Shown: positions 6,338-12,777 of the stretch, in pieces
Numbering within the stretch: the first letter of the stretch is position 1
Layout: the number at the start of each line of letters is the position of its first letter
NCBI GenBank assembly: GCA_028290345.1
Contig: JAQGKB010000053.1
Coordinates: forward strand, 1-15,964
Source: Hyphomicrobiales bacterium
GTDB taxonomy: Bacteria > Pseudomonadota > Alphaproteobacteria > Rhizobiales > Devosiaceae
DNA: 15,964 nucleotides
Direction: 5' to 3'
Notes under the pieces: model-generated
What the model was told of the DNA's origin: nothing
Seen by the model: only the letters and a program-made list of their open reading frames with translations
Databases searched by the model: none
Made by a program: the position numbers and the translations under genes

Positions 6338-7411
6338 TCAGGAAATAAAGTCGACCTCCACGCCCTTGGAAACCATGCCGGCAAGCTCTTCGGCGTCCCA
6401 ATTGGTCAGCCTCACGCAGCCGTGCGAACCGTTCTTGTCGATCATTGCGGGCTCGGGCGTGCCATGAATGCCAAACGTCGGCTCGGAAAGATCGATCCAT
6501 ACCGAGCCGACCGGGCCGTTCGGCCCTGGCGGAATGGTCAGAACCTTGTCGTTGCTGCCCTGCTTGAAATTGATATCAGGGTTGTAGGTGTAGGTCGGGT
6601 TGTGCACGATCGCGAGCACCGTATGGACCCCGCTGGGCGAGGGGTTGGCATAGCTGCCGATCGTGGCTGGGTAGGCGGCCAGCAGGGCGTTGTCGGCGCC
6701 ATAGGCCCGCACTTGCCCCAAGGTTTTGTCGGCCACGATCTTTACGACCTGACCCTGCCGCCCGGCGCCGACTGCGGCACCGAAGATCAATTCCCCCGGT
6801 GCAAATTTCGCCGCCGGGTTGAGCGATTTCAGCAGGTCGATGTCCATGTGGAAGCGCTCGGCGAGTTCCTCGGGCACGCTGGTGTAACCAAGATATTTCA
6901 GCTTCGCCATTTCACCATAGTCCTTAGGGATCGCAGGGATGATCGCCGCGGTATCGTCTGGCGTGACGGTGTAACTGCCGATGACCGGATCCACGGCGTT
7001 CAGTTGCGCGATCACCTCCGGATCGAGCACGCCATCCGGGCGCAAGCCGTGCATCGCCTTGAAGGCGAGGATAGCGCGGCGGACATTGTCGCCGTCATAG
7101 CCGTCGATGACGCCCGGCGACGCCCCGGCCCGGTCGAGCAGGATCTGCAGCCGGGCAACGCTTGGGCTCGGCGTCTCCTTCAGGTTGGCGGTTGCGGGGA
7201 AGGTGGCGCCGATGATCTGCGCCTTCTGCTGGTGCGGCACGTAGATCGGCGGGATGACCTCGAGCGGGGCGGCGTTTATGAGCTGCGGCGTGAGCTGGGC
7301 TGGCTGGGCAATCTGCTGCGGCTCTGCGGCTTGCTGCGCTGAGGCCGAACTGGCCCCCATCAGCATATTGGCTGCAAACACGACGGCAAAAGCATTGGCG
7401 TTCGCAGACAT
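6338..7411 (-). CDS. Secreted L,D-transpeptidase (YkuD) with peptidoglycan-binding domain
   Basis: This 357-residue exported enzyme forms 3-3 cross-links in peptidoglycan or attaches proteins to it. A signal peptide covers residues 1-25 (hydrophobic core, cleavage predicted after SSASA). Next come a proline/glutamine-rich linker, a PG_binding_1-like helical domain at about 83-138 (SVARLQILLD...DGVLDPEVIAQLN), and a LysM-like segment at about 145-212 (LAERFHMDIDLLKSLNP). The YkuD domain at about 222-357 has His316 in GIHGTPE and the catalytic motif SHGCVR at 329-334 with Cys332. I chose ATG 7411 because the signal peptide starts there and TGAGGA lies upstream; the open frame extends nine codons further. 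It is convergent with the MhqD-like gene and divergent from the LprI-like gene. Confidence 0.92.
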   Translation of the reverse strand: MSANANAFAVVFAANMLMGASSASAQQAAEPQQIAQPAQLTPQLINAAPLEVIPPIYVPHQQKAQIIGATFPATANLKETPSPSVARLQILLDRAGASPGVIDGYDGDNVRRAILAFKAMHGLRPDGVLDPEVIAQLNAVDPVIGSYTVTPDDTAAIIPAIPKDYGEMAKLKYLGYTSVPEELAERFHMDIDLLKSLNPAAKFAPGELIFGAAVGAGRQGQVVKIVADKTLGQVRAYGADNALLAAYPATIGSYANPSPSGVHTVLAIVHNPTYTYNPDINFKQGSNDKVLTIPPGPNGPVGSVWIDLSEPTFGIHGTPEPAMIDKNGSHGCVRLTNWDAEELAGMVSKGVEVDFIS

Positions 7412-7507
7412 TTTTCGGTTCCTCAGTATTCGCAACACTTCAATTCAAATGCCAGCCAATCGTTGCTTGGCGCCAAATTGGCGACGCCGCATATTGTGGA
7501 CGTGGTT

Positions 7508-7634
7508 AGCAATTGCTTAAAATTGTCGGCGCCCAAGGGCGGCAGGGGCTTGCGGGAGCGGGCGTGGGCCATGTGCAGAAATCGGCGCTGCGTAGTCGCA
7601 GGCGATTACTTCGCCAGCAAGCTGGCGGTATAAG
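7508..7634. promoter_or_regulatory. Divergent promoter region with two palindromes between the transpeptidase and LprI-like genes
   Basis: The 248-bp gap 7412-7659 has no gene. It contains a perfect 10-bp palindrome AGCAATTGCT at 7508-7517 and a second, CGCCAGC-AA-GCTGGCG, at 7612-7627. The second lies between a weak TTACTT (7606-7611) and a better TATAAG (7629-7634), 17 bp apart, which would make a -35/-10 pair for the plus-strand gene with the palindrome in the spacer. The assignment is tentative. Confidence 0.35.
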
Positions 7635-7659
7635 CAGAGCAAAATGACTGGAGATGGTT

Positions 7660-8667
7660 ATGCTTGCTCGATTCGGACTGCTTCTTGCCTTTGCACTGCT
7701 CTTCATCCCGCACGCACAGGCTGCAAGTTTTGATTGCGGCAAGGCCAGAACAGCTTTCGCCAAGGCGATCTGCAGCGATCCCGATCTCTCCAAATCCGAC
7801 GATACACTGGCCAAGACTTTTGCCGATGCGCTGGTCGGCCTTTCCAAGCCGGCTGAAACCACGGTGCGGGCAGGGCAGGACGAATGGCAGGCGTATGTGA
7901 CGCTGGCGTGCACGGAGGATGCCAAGCCACGCAAGCGGCCGTACGATGCCGATGGCATTGCCTGCCTCAAATCGGAATTCGACAATCGGGCCACGGCGCT
8001 GGGCAATGGCAAGACCATTGGCGGGTACCTCTTCTATTCGGTCGATCATTTCGCCGCGACACGCGATAGTGAGGCGGATGCAAGTTCGGCTTCCAAGGTG
8101 GGCACGACGGCGCTTTCCGCGCCGCGCATCGATGGCGAGGGCGATGTGGCGAAGGCCTTCAATGCGCTGATGGACAAGACCCAGGCGGCGCTTGCCGGAA
8201 ACAAGGACGAGGCTGGCGCGGGGAGCGAAGACACGGACAATGCGTTGCTGGTGACGACCGCCAACCGGGAGCGCATCACAGTCAGCGAAACGGATTACAC
8301 GTATGGGCATGGCGCGGCGCACGGCAATTACGGCATCACCTACCTGCATTTCCTCACCGGTCCGAAGCGCCTGCTGACGGCCTCGGATATCTTCGCCGGC
8401 GATGGGTGGCAGAAGAAGCTGCAGGATCTGGCGCTGGCGCAGCTGAAGCAGGATCAGGGCGAGGACCTGATGCTCGACGATCCGACCTCGATTGATGCTC
8501 TCGTCATCGACCCGGCACGCTGGGATTTCTCCGCCAATGGGCTGATCCTCCAGTTTCAGCCGTATGAAGTGGCTGCCTATGCGGTGGGTGCGGTGACGAT
8601 CACGGTGCCGTGGTTAACGCTGGCGGGCGATCTCGCGCCCGGCGCGAAGGCTGCTGTTGGGCTCTAA
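7660..8667 (+). CDS. Periplasmic protein with LprI-like (DUF1311) and DUF3298 (RsiV-like) domains
   Basis: A 335-residue exported protein. Residues 1-21 are a signal peptide ending HAQA. An LprI-like cysteine-rich domain of about 100 residues follows, starting SFDCGKA, with four cysteines (FDC, AIC, LAC, IAC) that could form two disulfides. The rest, from about 165, matches DUF3298: GHGAAHGNYGITYLHFLTG, the LLTASDIFAGDGW segment, then LQFQPYEVAAYAVGAVTITVPW. LprI of Mycobacterium inhibits lysozyme, and RsiV's C-terminal domain binds lysozyme, so a role in lysozyme defence or envelope sensing is reasonable but unproven. ATG 7660 is preferred over ATG 7654 because GGAG at 7650-7653 is 6 nt from it. 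It is divergent from the transpeptidase. Confidence 0.8.
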   Translation: MLARFGLLLAFALLFIPHAQAASFDCGKARTAFAKAICSDPDLSKSDDTLAKTFADALVGLSKPAETTVRAGQDEWQAYVTLACTEDAKPRKRPYDADGIACLKSEFDNRATALGNGKTIGGYLFYSVDHFAATRDSEADASSASKVGTTALSAPRIDGEGDVAKAFNALMDKTQAALAGNKDEAGAGSEDTDNALLVTTANRERITVSETDYTYGHGAAHGNYGITYLHFLTGPKRLLTASDIFAGDGWQKKLQDLALAQLKQDQGEDLMLDDPTSIDALVIDPARWDFSANGLILQFQPYEVAAYAVGAVTITVPWLTLAGDLAPGAKAAVGL

Positions 8668-8811
8668 GGTGCTTGGGTGGGGACGGTAAAGGCTGGACGG
8701 CCCGGATAAACCGGGCAATGACGGACCTATGGAGACCGTAGTGATCTGCGCCAAGTCACAAAGATAAACCGTCGTTGCCCGGTTTATCCGGGCAATCCAG
8801 CCTTAAGCACC
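8668..8811. repeat. REP-like inverted-repeat element, family C (TTGCCCGG type), copy 1
   Basis: Arms of 36 bp at 8689-8724 and 8769-8804 match with three differences across a 44-nt spacer. The right arm has a perfect TTGCCCGG-TTTAT-CCGGGCAA hairpin (8775-8795); the left arm keeps only the inner CCCGG/CCGGG part. An extra outer pair, GGTGCTT at 8668-8674 with AAGCACC at 8805-8811, extends the fold over the whole gap between the LprI-like gene and the GNAT gene. These converge here, so the element may also end transcription from both sides. The second copy is at 12636-12748. Confidence 0.85.
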
Positions 8812-8819
8812 GGCCCCTT

Positions 8820-9116
8820 TCAGCTCGCCCGCAAGTCTTCCCATTCGGGGTGGCGCAGGAACTGGGCGGCGACGTAGGAGCAGCGAGGGACGATCTTGAT
8901 GCCTTCGGCGCGGGCATCGGCGATGCCGCGTTCGACCAGCTTGAGGGCGATATTGGCGCCCCGGTATTCGCGCGGCACAAAGGTGTGGTCGATGGCGATA
9001 GTCGTTGCGTCGAGCTTGCGGTAGGTCATTTCCGCTTCGACGCCTTCTGCCAGGTGCACGACATAGCGGCCGGCCAGTTCCTCGTCCTCACGCTCCACGG
9101 CATAGTCTTCGGTCAT
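8820..9116 (-). CDS. Small GNAT-fold N-acetyltransferase (YjdJ-like)
   Basis: A 98-residue protein of the short GNAT group related to YjdJ (Acetyltransf_CG family). The central DHTFVPREYRGANIALKLVE segment carries the acetyl-CoA-binding RGxxxA motif, and the C-terminus CSYVAAQFLRHPEWEDL is characteristic of this small family. Such proteins are soluble; their substrates are mostly unknown. AGAGG lies 8 nt before ATG 9116. It is last in a minus-strand run with the TPR and DedA genes (25-bp gap to the TPR gene) and converges with the LprI-like gene. Confidence 0.85.
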   Translation of the reverse strand: MTEDYAVEREDEELAGRYVVHLAEGVEAEMTYRKLDATTIAIDHTFVPREYRGANIALKLVERGIADARAEGIKIVPRCSYVAAQFLRHPEWEDLRAS

Positions 9117-9141
9117 TGGGACGTCCTCTTCGCAAACCGCG

Positions 9142-9720
9142 CTACACGCGCGTTATACCGTGCAACAGTTCGGGGAACAGGCCCTTTTCCGACAGCCAGG
9201 GGTCGATGGCCAGCGCCTTGATCATATCCATCAGCGCCAGGTCGCGCTTGCCCTGCTGAAGATAGATCAGCACCCGGCCGCTCAACGCACCAAAGTGGCG
9301 TGGCTCGTATTGCAGGACCTTGTCGATATCAGCCAGCGAGGCGTCGAAGGCGTGGAGTTCGTATTCGATGGTTGCCTTCTGGTTCCAACCCTCGGCATAA
9401 GTCGGGTAGTCGGTGATGAGCTTGTCGAGCAGCACTAGCGCTGTGGGCAATTCGCCGGCGCTGTGCAGTGTCAGGATATCGGCCATCCGCGACGCAAGCT
9501 TGGCATCGGCCGGCACCAGCCAACGCTGCCAGATCTGCTGCTCGATGCCCCTGGCGGCATCGGCATCGGGCGCTATGGCGAGCCGGGTGAAGAGTTGGTC
9601 GAGCGCCGCCTTGTCGGCCGCATCATCGGCCGAGGCGGGGACGGCCAATAGCGCAAACATCAACAGCAGCCCCAGCATGGGGCCGAAAAGTAGGCGGACG
9701 CTATCGAGCGTGTTGCGCAT
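9142..9720 (-). CDS. Exported or membrane-anchored TPR-repeat protein
   Basis: A 192-residue protein. A hydrophobic N-terminal segment at about 10-28 ending in VPASA looks like a signal peptide. Residues from about 80 form two to three tetratricopeptide repeats (ALVLLDKLITDYPTYAEGWNQ, ASLADIDKVLQYEPRHFGAL, ALMDMIKALAIDP). The open frame runs far upstream through the DedA gene in another phase, so the start must be chosen: ATG 9720 gives the signal peptide, although no convincing Shine-Dalgarno precedes it. It lies 53 bp downstream of dedA and 25 bp upstream of the GNAT gene. TPRs suggest protein-protein contacts in the periplasm; specific role unknown. Confidence 0.75.
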   Translation of the reverse strand: MRNTLDSVRLLFGPMLGLLLMFALLAVPASADDAADKAALDQLFTRLAIAPDADAARGIEQQIWQRWLVPADAKLASRMADILTLHSAGELPTALVLLDKLITDYPTYAEGWNQKATIEYELHAFDASLADIDKVLQYEPRHFGALSGRVLIYLQQGKRDLALMDMIKALAIDPWLSEKGLFPELLHGITRV

Positions 9721-9773
9721 TGCCGGGAAGTGTCGCGCCGGAAATCGGCAAAGGCAACAGCTGTTTTCGGCGC

Positions 9774-10475
9774 CTAGTGCGAAGCGTCGGCCTTGCTGAA
9801 CCGCGTCTGGATGGATTTGCCGAACTTGCCGAGATAGGGCGCGAAGAACAGCAGGATCCGGCGGTGGAAGTGGAACAGGAGATAAAGCACCACCAGGATC
9901 ACGATGGCGTAGATCACCACCTGCTCGAACGAGAGCCCGGCGTCGCGCAGCCATTTGGTGAGGAACATGCCGGGCAGGATGTGCGCGGCAGCCCAGCAGA
10001 ACGCCGAGACGACGTTGATGACGGTGAAGCGGGCCCAACTCATCCCGAGCATGCCGGCGATGCCCGGCACCACGGCCTTCACCCCGGGGATGAAACGACC
10101 GATGAAGACGCTCTTGCCGCCATGCTTTGCAAAGAACACCTCGCCGCGCTCGACCAGCGGCAGATAGTTCCGGAACGGCCACATGCCCTTGAGCCGGTCC
10201 TTGAACAAATGCCCCACCCAATAGGAGATGGCATCGCCGAGAATGCCGCCGGCAACAGCCGCAAAGTAGATCGGCCAGAACGGCAGCTTGCCCAGCGCAA
10301 TGATGCCGCCCACTGTCAGCAATACTGGCGTCGATGGCACCAACAGACCAAGAATGAACACCGCCTCGCCGATGGCGACGAGGAAGATGAACAGCACCGA
10401 CATCCATAGATTGTCTGAAACACTATTGATGAAGTTGTTCAGAAACTCGGCGATTACGTGGATGATATCCGTCAT
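9774..10475 (-). CDS. DedA-family membrane protein (VTT domain)
   Basis: A 233-residue inner-membrane protein of the DedA/SNARE-associated family, linked to lipid transport, membrane-potential upkeep and envelope homeostasis. It shows four to five hydrophobic segments, Glu37 in IGEAVFILGLLVPSTP, GDAISYWVGH at 80-89 and the signature GRFIPGVKAVVPGIAGMLGM at 126-145. The first arginine of the signature is kept (Arg127); the second, usually Arg, is Lys133. ATG 10475 was chosen because GGAG precedes it and the domain starts right after; the open frame continues upstream without similarity. It heads the minus-strand run with the TPR and GNAT genes and is divergent from ridA. Confidence 0.9.
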   Translation of the reverse strand: MTDIIHVIAEFLNNFINSVSDNLWMSVLFIFLVAIGEAVFILGLLVPSTPVLLTVGGIIALGKLPFWPIYFAAVAGGILGDAISYWVGHLFKDRLKGMWPFRNYLPLVERGEVFFAKHGGKSVFIGRFIPGVKAVVPGIAGMLGMSWARFTVINVVSAFCWAAAHILPGMFLTKWLRDAGLSFEQVVIYAIVILVVLYLLFHFHRRILLFFAPYLGKFGKSIQTRFSKADASH

Positions 10476-10586
10476 GCGCTCCGGCCCAACCCTTGTCGAT
10501 GCGACGCGCTGAGGCGTCTGGCATGGCGGGGAGAGCGTGGCAGTGCTGCCAAGATGCTTCCCATACCGATTCAAAATTCCGTGACC

Positions 10587-10610
10587 GCATGCATATGATG
10601 AAATGCATGC
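10587..10610. promoter_or_regulatory. Perfect 8-bp inverted repeat between dedA and ridA
   Basis: GCATGCAT (10587-10594) and ATGCATGC (10603-10610) flank an 8-nt spacer in the 289-bp gene-free region between the divergent dedA-like and ridA-like genes. It is an AT-containing symmetric site in GC-rich DNA, of the size expected for a dimeric regulator. No regulator gene is adjacent. The rest of 10476-10764 holds no convincing gene. Confidence 0.4.
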
Positions 10611-10698
10611 TTTGGCAAAGCTGCAAGATTTTGCTTACGCGGCAGCGAACCGCTAGCAGATCGTCCATGAAGCCGGCGTTTGCAAGGCGTGAGGTGCG

Positions 10699-10727
10699 TT
10701 GACAGGGCCGCGATCGGGCGGGACACT
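10699..10727 (+). promoter_or_regulatory. Candidate sigma-70-type promoter for the RidA gene
   Basis: A consensus -35 TTGACA at 10699-10704 is followed after 17 nt by GACACT at 10722-10727, which matches TATAAT at three positions including the conserved A2 and T6. Transcription would start about 30 nt before the RidA start at 10765. Only the -35 is strong. Confidence 0.4.
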
Positions 10728-10764
10728 CGGCCCGCGCTTCCGCTCAATTTAACGAGTTTCAACC

Positions 10765-11160
10765 ATGTCATTGCCGATCCACCACATGATTGCCTCTGGC
10801 CCCCGCCCCGTGGCGCCGTTTTCGCACGCCGTCGAAGCCGATGGCTGGGTGTTCGTGACCGGCCAGATGCCAACCGATCCGCAGGCGCCGGATGCGCCGC
10901 TGCCCGAGGGCATCGAGGCACAGACGCGGCGAGTGATGGAAAATTTGAAGCTGCTGCTCGGCGGCATCGGCCTCGGGCTCGAGAACGTCACCTTCGCCCG
11001 CATCTATCTCACCGCGTTCGAGCGGGATTTCGCGGCGATGAACGAGATCTACAAGGGCTTTTTCGAGGCGGGGAAACTGCCTGGGCGCACCACCATCGGC
11101 GTCACCGCGCTGGCGGTCGGGGCACTGGTTGAGATCGATCTGATCGCGCGGCGGCCGTAG
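10765..11160 (+). CDS. RidA-family protein (enamine/imine deaminase family)
   Basis: A 131-residue trimer-forming protein of the YjgF/YER057c/UK114 family. RidA members hydrolyse reactive 2-aminoacrylate and related enamines released by PLP enzymes. Arg108 in LPGRTT and Glu123 in LVEID correspond to E. coli RidA Arg105 and Glu120, so the iminium-binding arginine is present. PVAPFSHAV and VFVTGQMP are the expected N-terminal motifs; the residue aligning with E. coli Tyr17 appears to be Phe19. Full length for the family. Shine-Dalgarno is weak. It stands alone on the plus strand, convergent with the FAH-family gene. It could be a paralogue (Rid2-7) rather than RidA proper. Confidence 0.88.
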   Translation: MSLPIHHMIASGPRPVAPFSHAVEADGWVFVTGQMPTDPQAPDAPLPEGIEAQTRRVMENLKLLLGGIGLGLENVTFARIYLTAFERDFAAMNEIYKGFFEAGKLPGRTTIGVTALAVGALVEIDLIARRP

Positions 11161-11164
11161 CAAT

Positions 11165-11187
11165 GGGTGAGGGCACCGCCCCCACCC
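11165..11187. terminator. Candidate bidirectional hairpin terminator between ridA and the FAH gene
   Basis: GGGTGAGGGC (11165-11174) pairs with GCCCCCACCC (11178-11187) over a 3-nt loop, with one A-C mismatch in ten. It fills most of the 37-bp gap between two convergent stop codons. It lacks a real U-run, so activity may be weak. Confidence 0.4.
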
Positions 11188-11197
11188 GGATTTGCGG

Positions 11198-12049
11198 TCA
11201 GGCGCTGTAGGCGACCGTCTTCTGCTGCTGTTCGCCAAGGCCTTCGACGCCCAGGCGCATGGTCTGGCCGGGTTTCAGCCAGATCGGGGTGGGCTTCTGG
11301 CCCATGCCGACGCCAGGAGGTGTGCCGGTCGAGATCACGTCGCCCGGCTGCAGGCTCATGAACTGGCTGATGTAGCTGACGAGGTGCGCGACGCCGAAGA
11401 TCATCGTCTTGCTCGAGCCGTTCTGATAGCGGTGGCCATCGACTTCCAGCCACATGCCCAGGTTCTGCGGGTCGGCTACTTCGTCCTTAGTCACCAGCCA
11501 CGGGCCGATCGGGCCAAAGGTGTCGGATGATTTGCCCTTGGTCCATTGGCCGCCGCGCTCGATCTGGAAGTGGCGTTCGGAAAGATCGTTGATCACGCAA
11601 TAGCCGGCGACGTGGTCGAAGGCTTCGGCCTCGGAGATGTAGCGCGCTTCCTTGCCGATGATGACGCCGAGTTCGACTTCCCAATCCGGCTTCAGCGTAT
11701 TTTTGGGCAGGATGACGGTGTCGTTGGGGCCGATGATGGCGCTTGTCGCCTTCATGAACAGGATCGGCTCTTTCGGCGGCTCGGCGCCGGTTTCGGCGGC
11801 GTGGTCGGCATAGTTGAGGCCGATGCAGATGAATTTTCCGACATTGCCGACGCAGGGGCCGATGCGTGAAGCGGCATCCAGCACCGGCAGCTTGCTCGGA
11901 TCAGCGGCGGCGATCTTGGCCAGCCCCGCCGGGGTCAGCGCTTCACCGGCGAGATCGGGCACGATGCTCGACAGGTCGCGATAGGTACCGTCATTGGCGA
12001 GGATCGCCGGCTTTTCGGCGCCCTTGGCGCCGACACGCAGAAGTTTCAT
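11198..12049 (-). CDS. Fumarylacetoacetate hydrolase-family protein, probable 2,4-diketo-3-deoxy-L-fuconate hydrolase
   Basis: A 283-residue FAH-fold enzyme. Divalent-metal ligands expected for the family are present: Glu124 and Glu126 in PDWEVELG and Asp155 in INDLSERHFQ. The KGKSSDTFGPIGPWLV loop at 171-186 and STGTPPGVGMG at 240-250 are also typical. The opening MKLLRVGAKGAEKP and the length match enzymes annotated as 2,4-diketo-3-deoxy-L-fuconate (or L-rhamnonate) hydrolases, which split the diketo acid into pyruvate and L-lactate. The adjacent FucU-type gene upstream on the same strand supports that. GAGG precedes ATG 12049. 100 bp separate it from FucU with no obvious terminator. Another acylpyruvate hydrolase role is possible. 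Confidence 0.85.
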   Translation of the reverse strand: MKLLRVGAKGAEKPAILANDGTYRDLSSIVPDLAGEALTPAGLAKIAAADPSKLPVLDAASRIGPCVGNVGKFICIGLNYADHAAETGAEPPKEPILFMKATSAIIGPNDTVILPKNTLKPDWEVELGVIIGKEARYISEAEAFDHVAGYCVINDLSERHFQIERGGQWTKGKSSDTFGPIGPWLVTKDEVADPQNLGMWLEVDGHRYQNGSSKTMIFGVAHLVSYISQFMSLQPGDVISTGTPPGVGMGQKPTPIWLKPGQTMRLGVEGLGEQQQKTVAYSA

Positions 12050-12149
12050 GGAAGAAGGTCCTCTTTATTGTTGGTGAGAGCCATACGCCCCGCCGGCCGC
12101 GCAAGTCGAGGGCGACCTTGGTTGAAGGCGTTCGGCAATGAAAAAATTT

Positions 12150-12584
12150 CTATTCGCCGGGGCGGACGACGCCCTTTTTGAGGATGATGTTGCCGTAAAG
12201 CCGCCGTTCGCCGGTCTGGACGATGGCGTAGCCGGCATTGGCGCGGTCGTAGAAGGCGAAGCGCTCGAGCGAGGTCAGGCCCATCTTGGGCTCGTACTTT
12301 TTCACGATCGCCTCGAACTCATCCATGATCGGCTCGCGCCGGTCGGCATTGCCGACGACCTGCATGCAGATGGCGGGATCATCGACGAAGTCATCGAGCG
12401 GCATCAGCTGCAGGATGGCGTCGAGCACCTCGGTGGCCGAGTGGCCATCGAGCCGAACCAACTCCGGCCCGGCACTGGCGCCCGGGTAGTTGCCATCGAC
12501 AATGGTGATGCTGTCGCCATGCCCCATTTCCTGCAGCACATAGAGGAGGTCCGGACTGATGATATGCGGTATTCCCTTGAGCAA
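12150..12584 (-). CDS. fucU: FucU/RbsD-family mutarotase, probable L-fucose mutarotase
   Basis: A 144-residue protein of the RbsD/FucU family, which interconverts alpha and beta anomers of sugars. MLKGIPHIISPDLLYVLQEMGHGD opens as in FucU, with the catalytic His22 conserved in number as well as in motif. The C-terminal FYDRANAGYAIVQTGE followed by YGNIILKKGV is the FucU signature, favouring L-fucose over ribose. The start is TTG at 12584: GGGAG lies 6 nt upstream and family proteins begin exactly at MLKGI. A non-ATG start may lower expression. It lies upstream of the FAH hydrolase and is separated from the GntR gene by a family C repeat. Confidence 0.9.
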   Translation of the reverse strand: MLKGIPHIISPDLLYVLQEMGHGDSITIVDGNYPGASAGPELVRLDGHSATEVLDAILQLMPLDDFVDDPAICMQVVGNADRREPIMDEFEAIVKKYEPKMGLTSLERFAFYDRANAGYAIVQTGERRLYGNIILKKGVVRPGE

Positions 12585-12635
12585 GATAGTCTCCCTGTAG
12601 ATGGTTTAGCTTTTGGGTCGTTTGCCTTGTGGCAG

Positions 12636-12748
12636 AAGACTGGATTGCCCGGATAAACCGGACAATGACGGTTTCATTTTGAGTGTGGCAGTCCGCCGAT
12701 AGCCTCTCAGTTCCGTCATTGCCCGGTTTATCCGGGCAATCCAGTCTT
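12636..12748. repeat. REP-like inverted-repeat element, family C (TTGCCCGG type), copy 2
   Basis: Arms of 36 bp at 12636-12671 and 12713-12748 differ at one position across a 41-nt spacer. The right arm holds ATTGCCCGG-TTTAT-CCGGGCAAT; the left has one stem mismatch. Compared with copy 1 at 8689-8804, the outer part reads AAGACTGG instead of AAGGCTGG with the partner strand changed to match, so pairing is kept. The element occupies most of the 193-bp interval between the GntR stop and the FucU start and could uncouple their transcription. Confidence 0.85.
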
Positions 12749-12777
12749 GTCTCGCGCCATCCCCCTGCCGCCCTTCG

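Noticed and set aside
6185..7342. Plus-strand 385-codon open frame opposite the L,D-transpeptidase
   Set aside because: It overlaps a clear terminator and a gene with full catalytic motifs; its arginine- and glycine-rich translation looks non-coding.
9721..10407. Upstream extension of the TPR frame
   Set aside because: It runs antiphase through the DedA gene; the signal peptide and TPR protein begin at 9720.
10493..10702. 69-codon plus-strand frame between dedA and ridA
   Set aside because: Composition is not protein-like, there is no ribosome-binding site, and it overlaps the likely regulatory region.
12050..12149. Possible terminator or small gene between fucU and the FAH gene
   Set aside because: No stable hairpin with a U-run and no credible short frame; most likely plain operon spacer.
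8689..12748. Two similar repeats considered as a CRISPR array or as transposon ends
   Set aside because: They are 4 kb apart with no regular spacers, and the DNA between them is ordinary housekeeping and catabolic genes without a transposase or target-site duplication.
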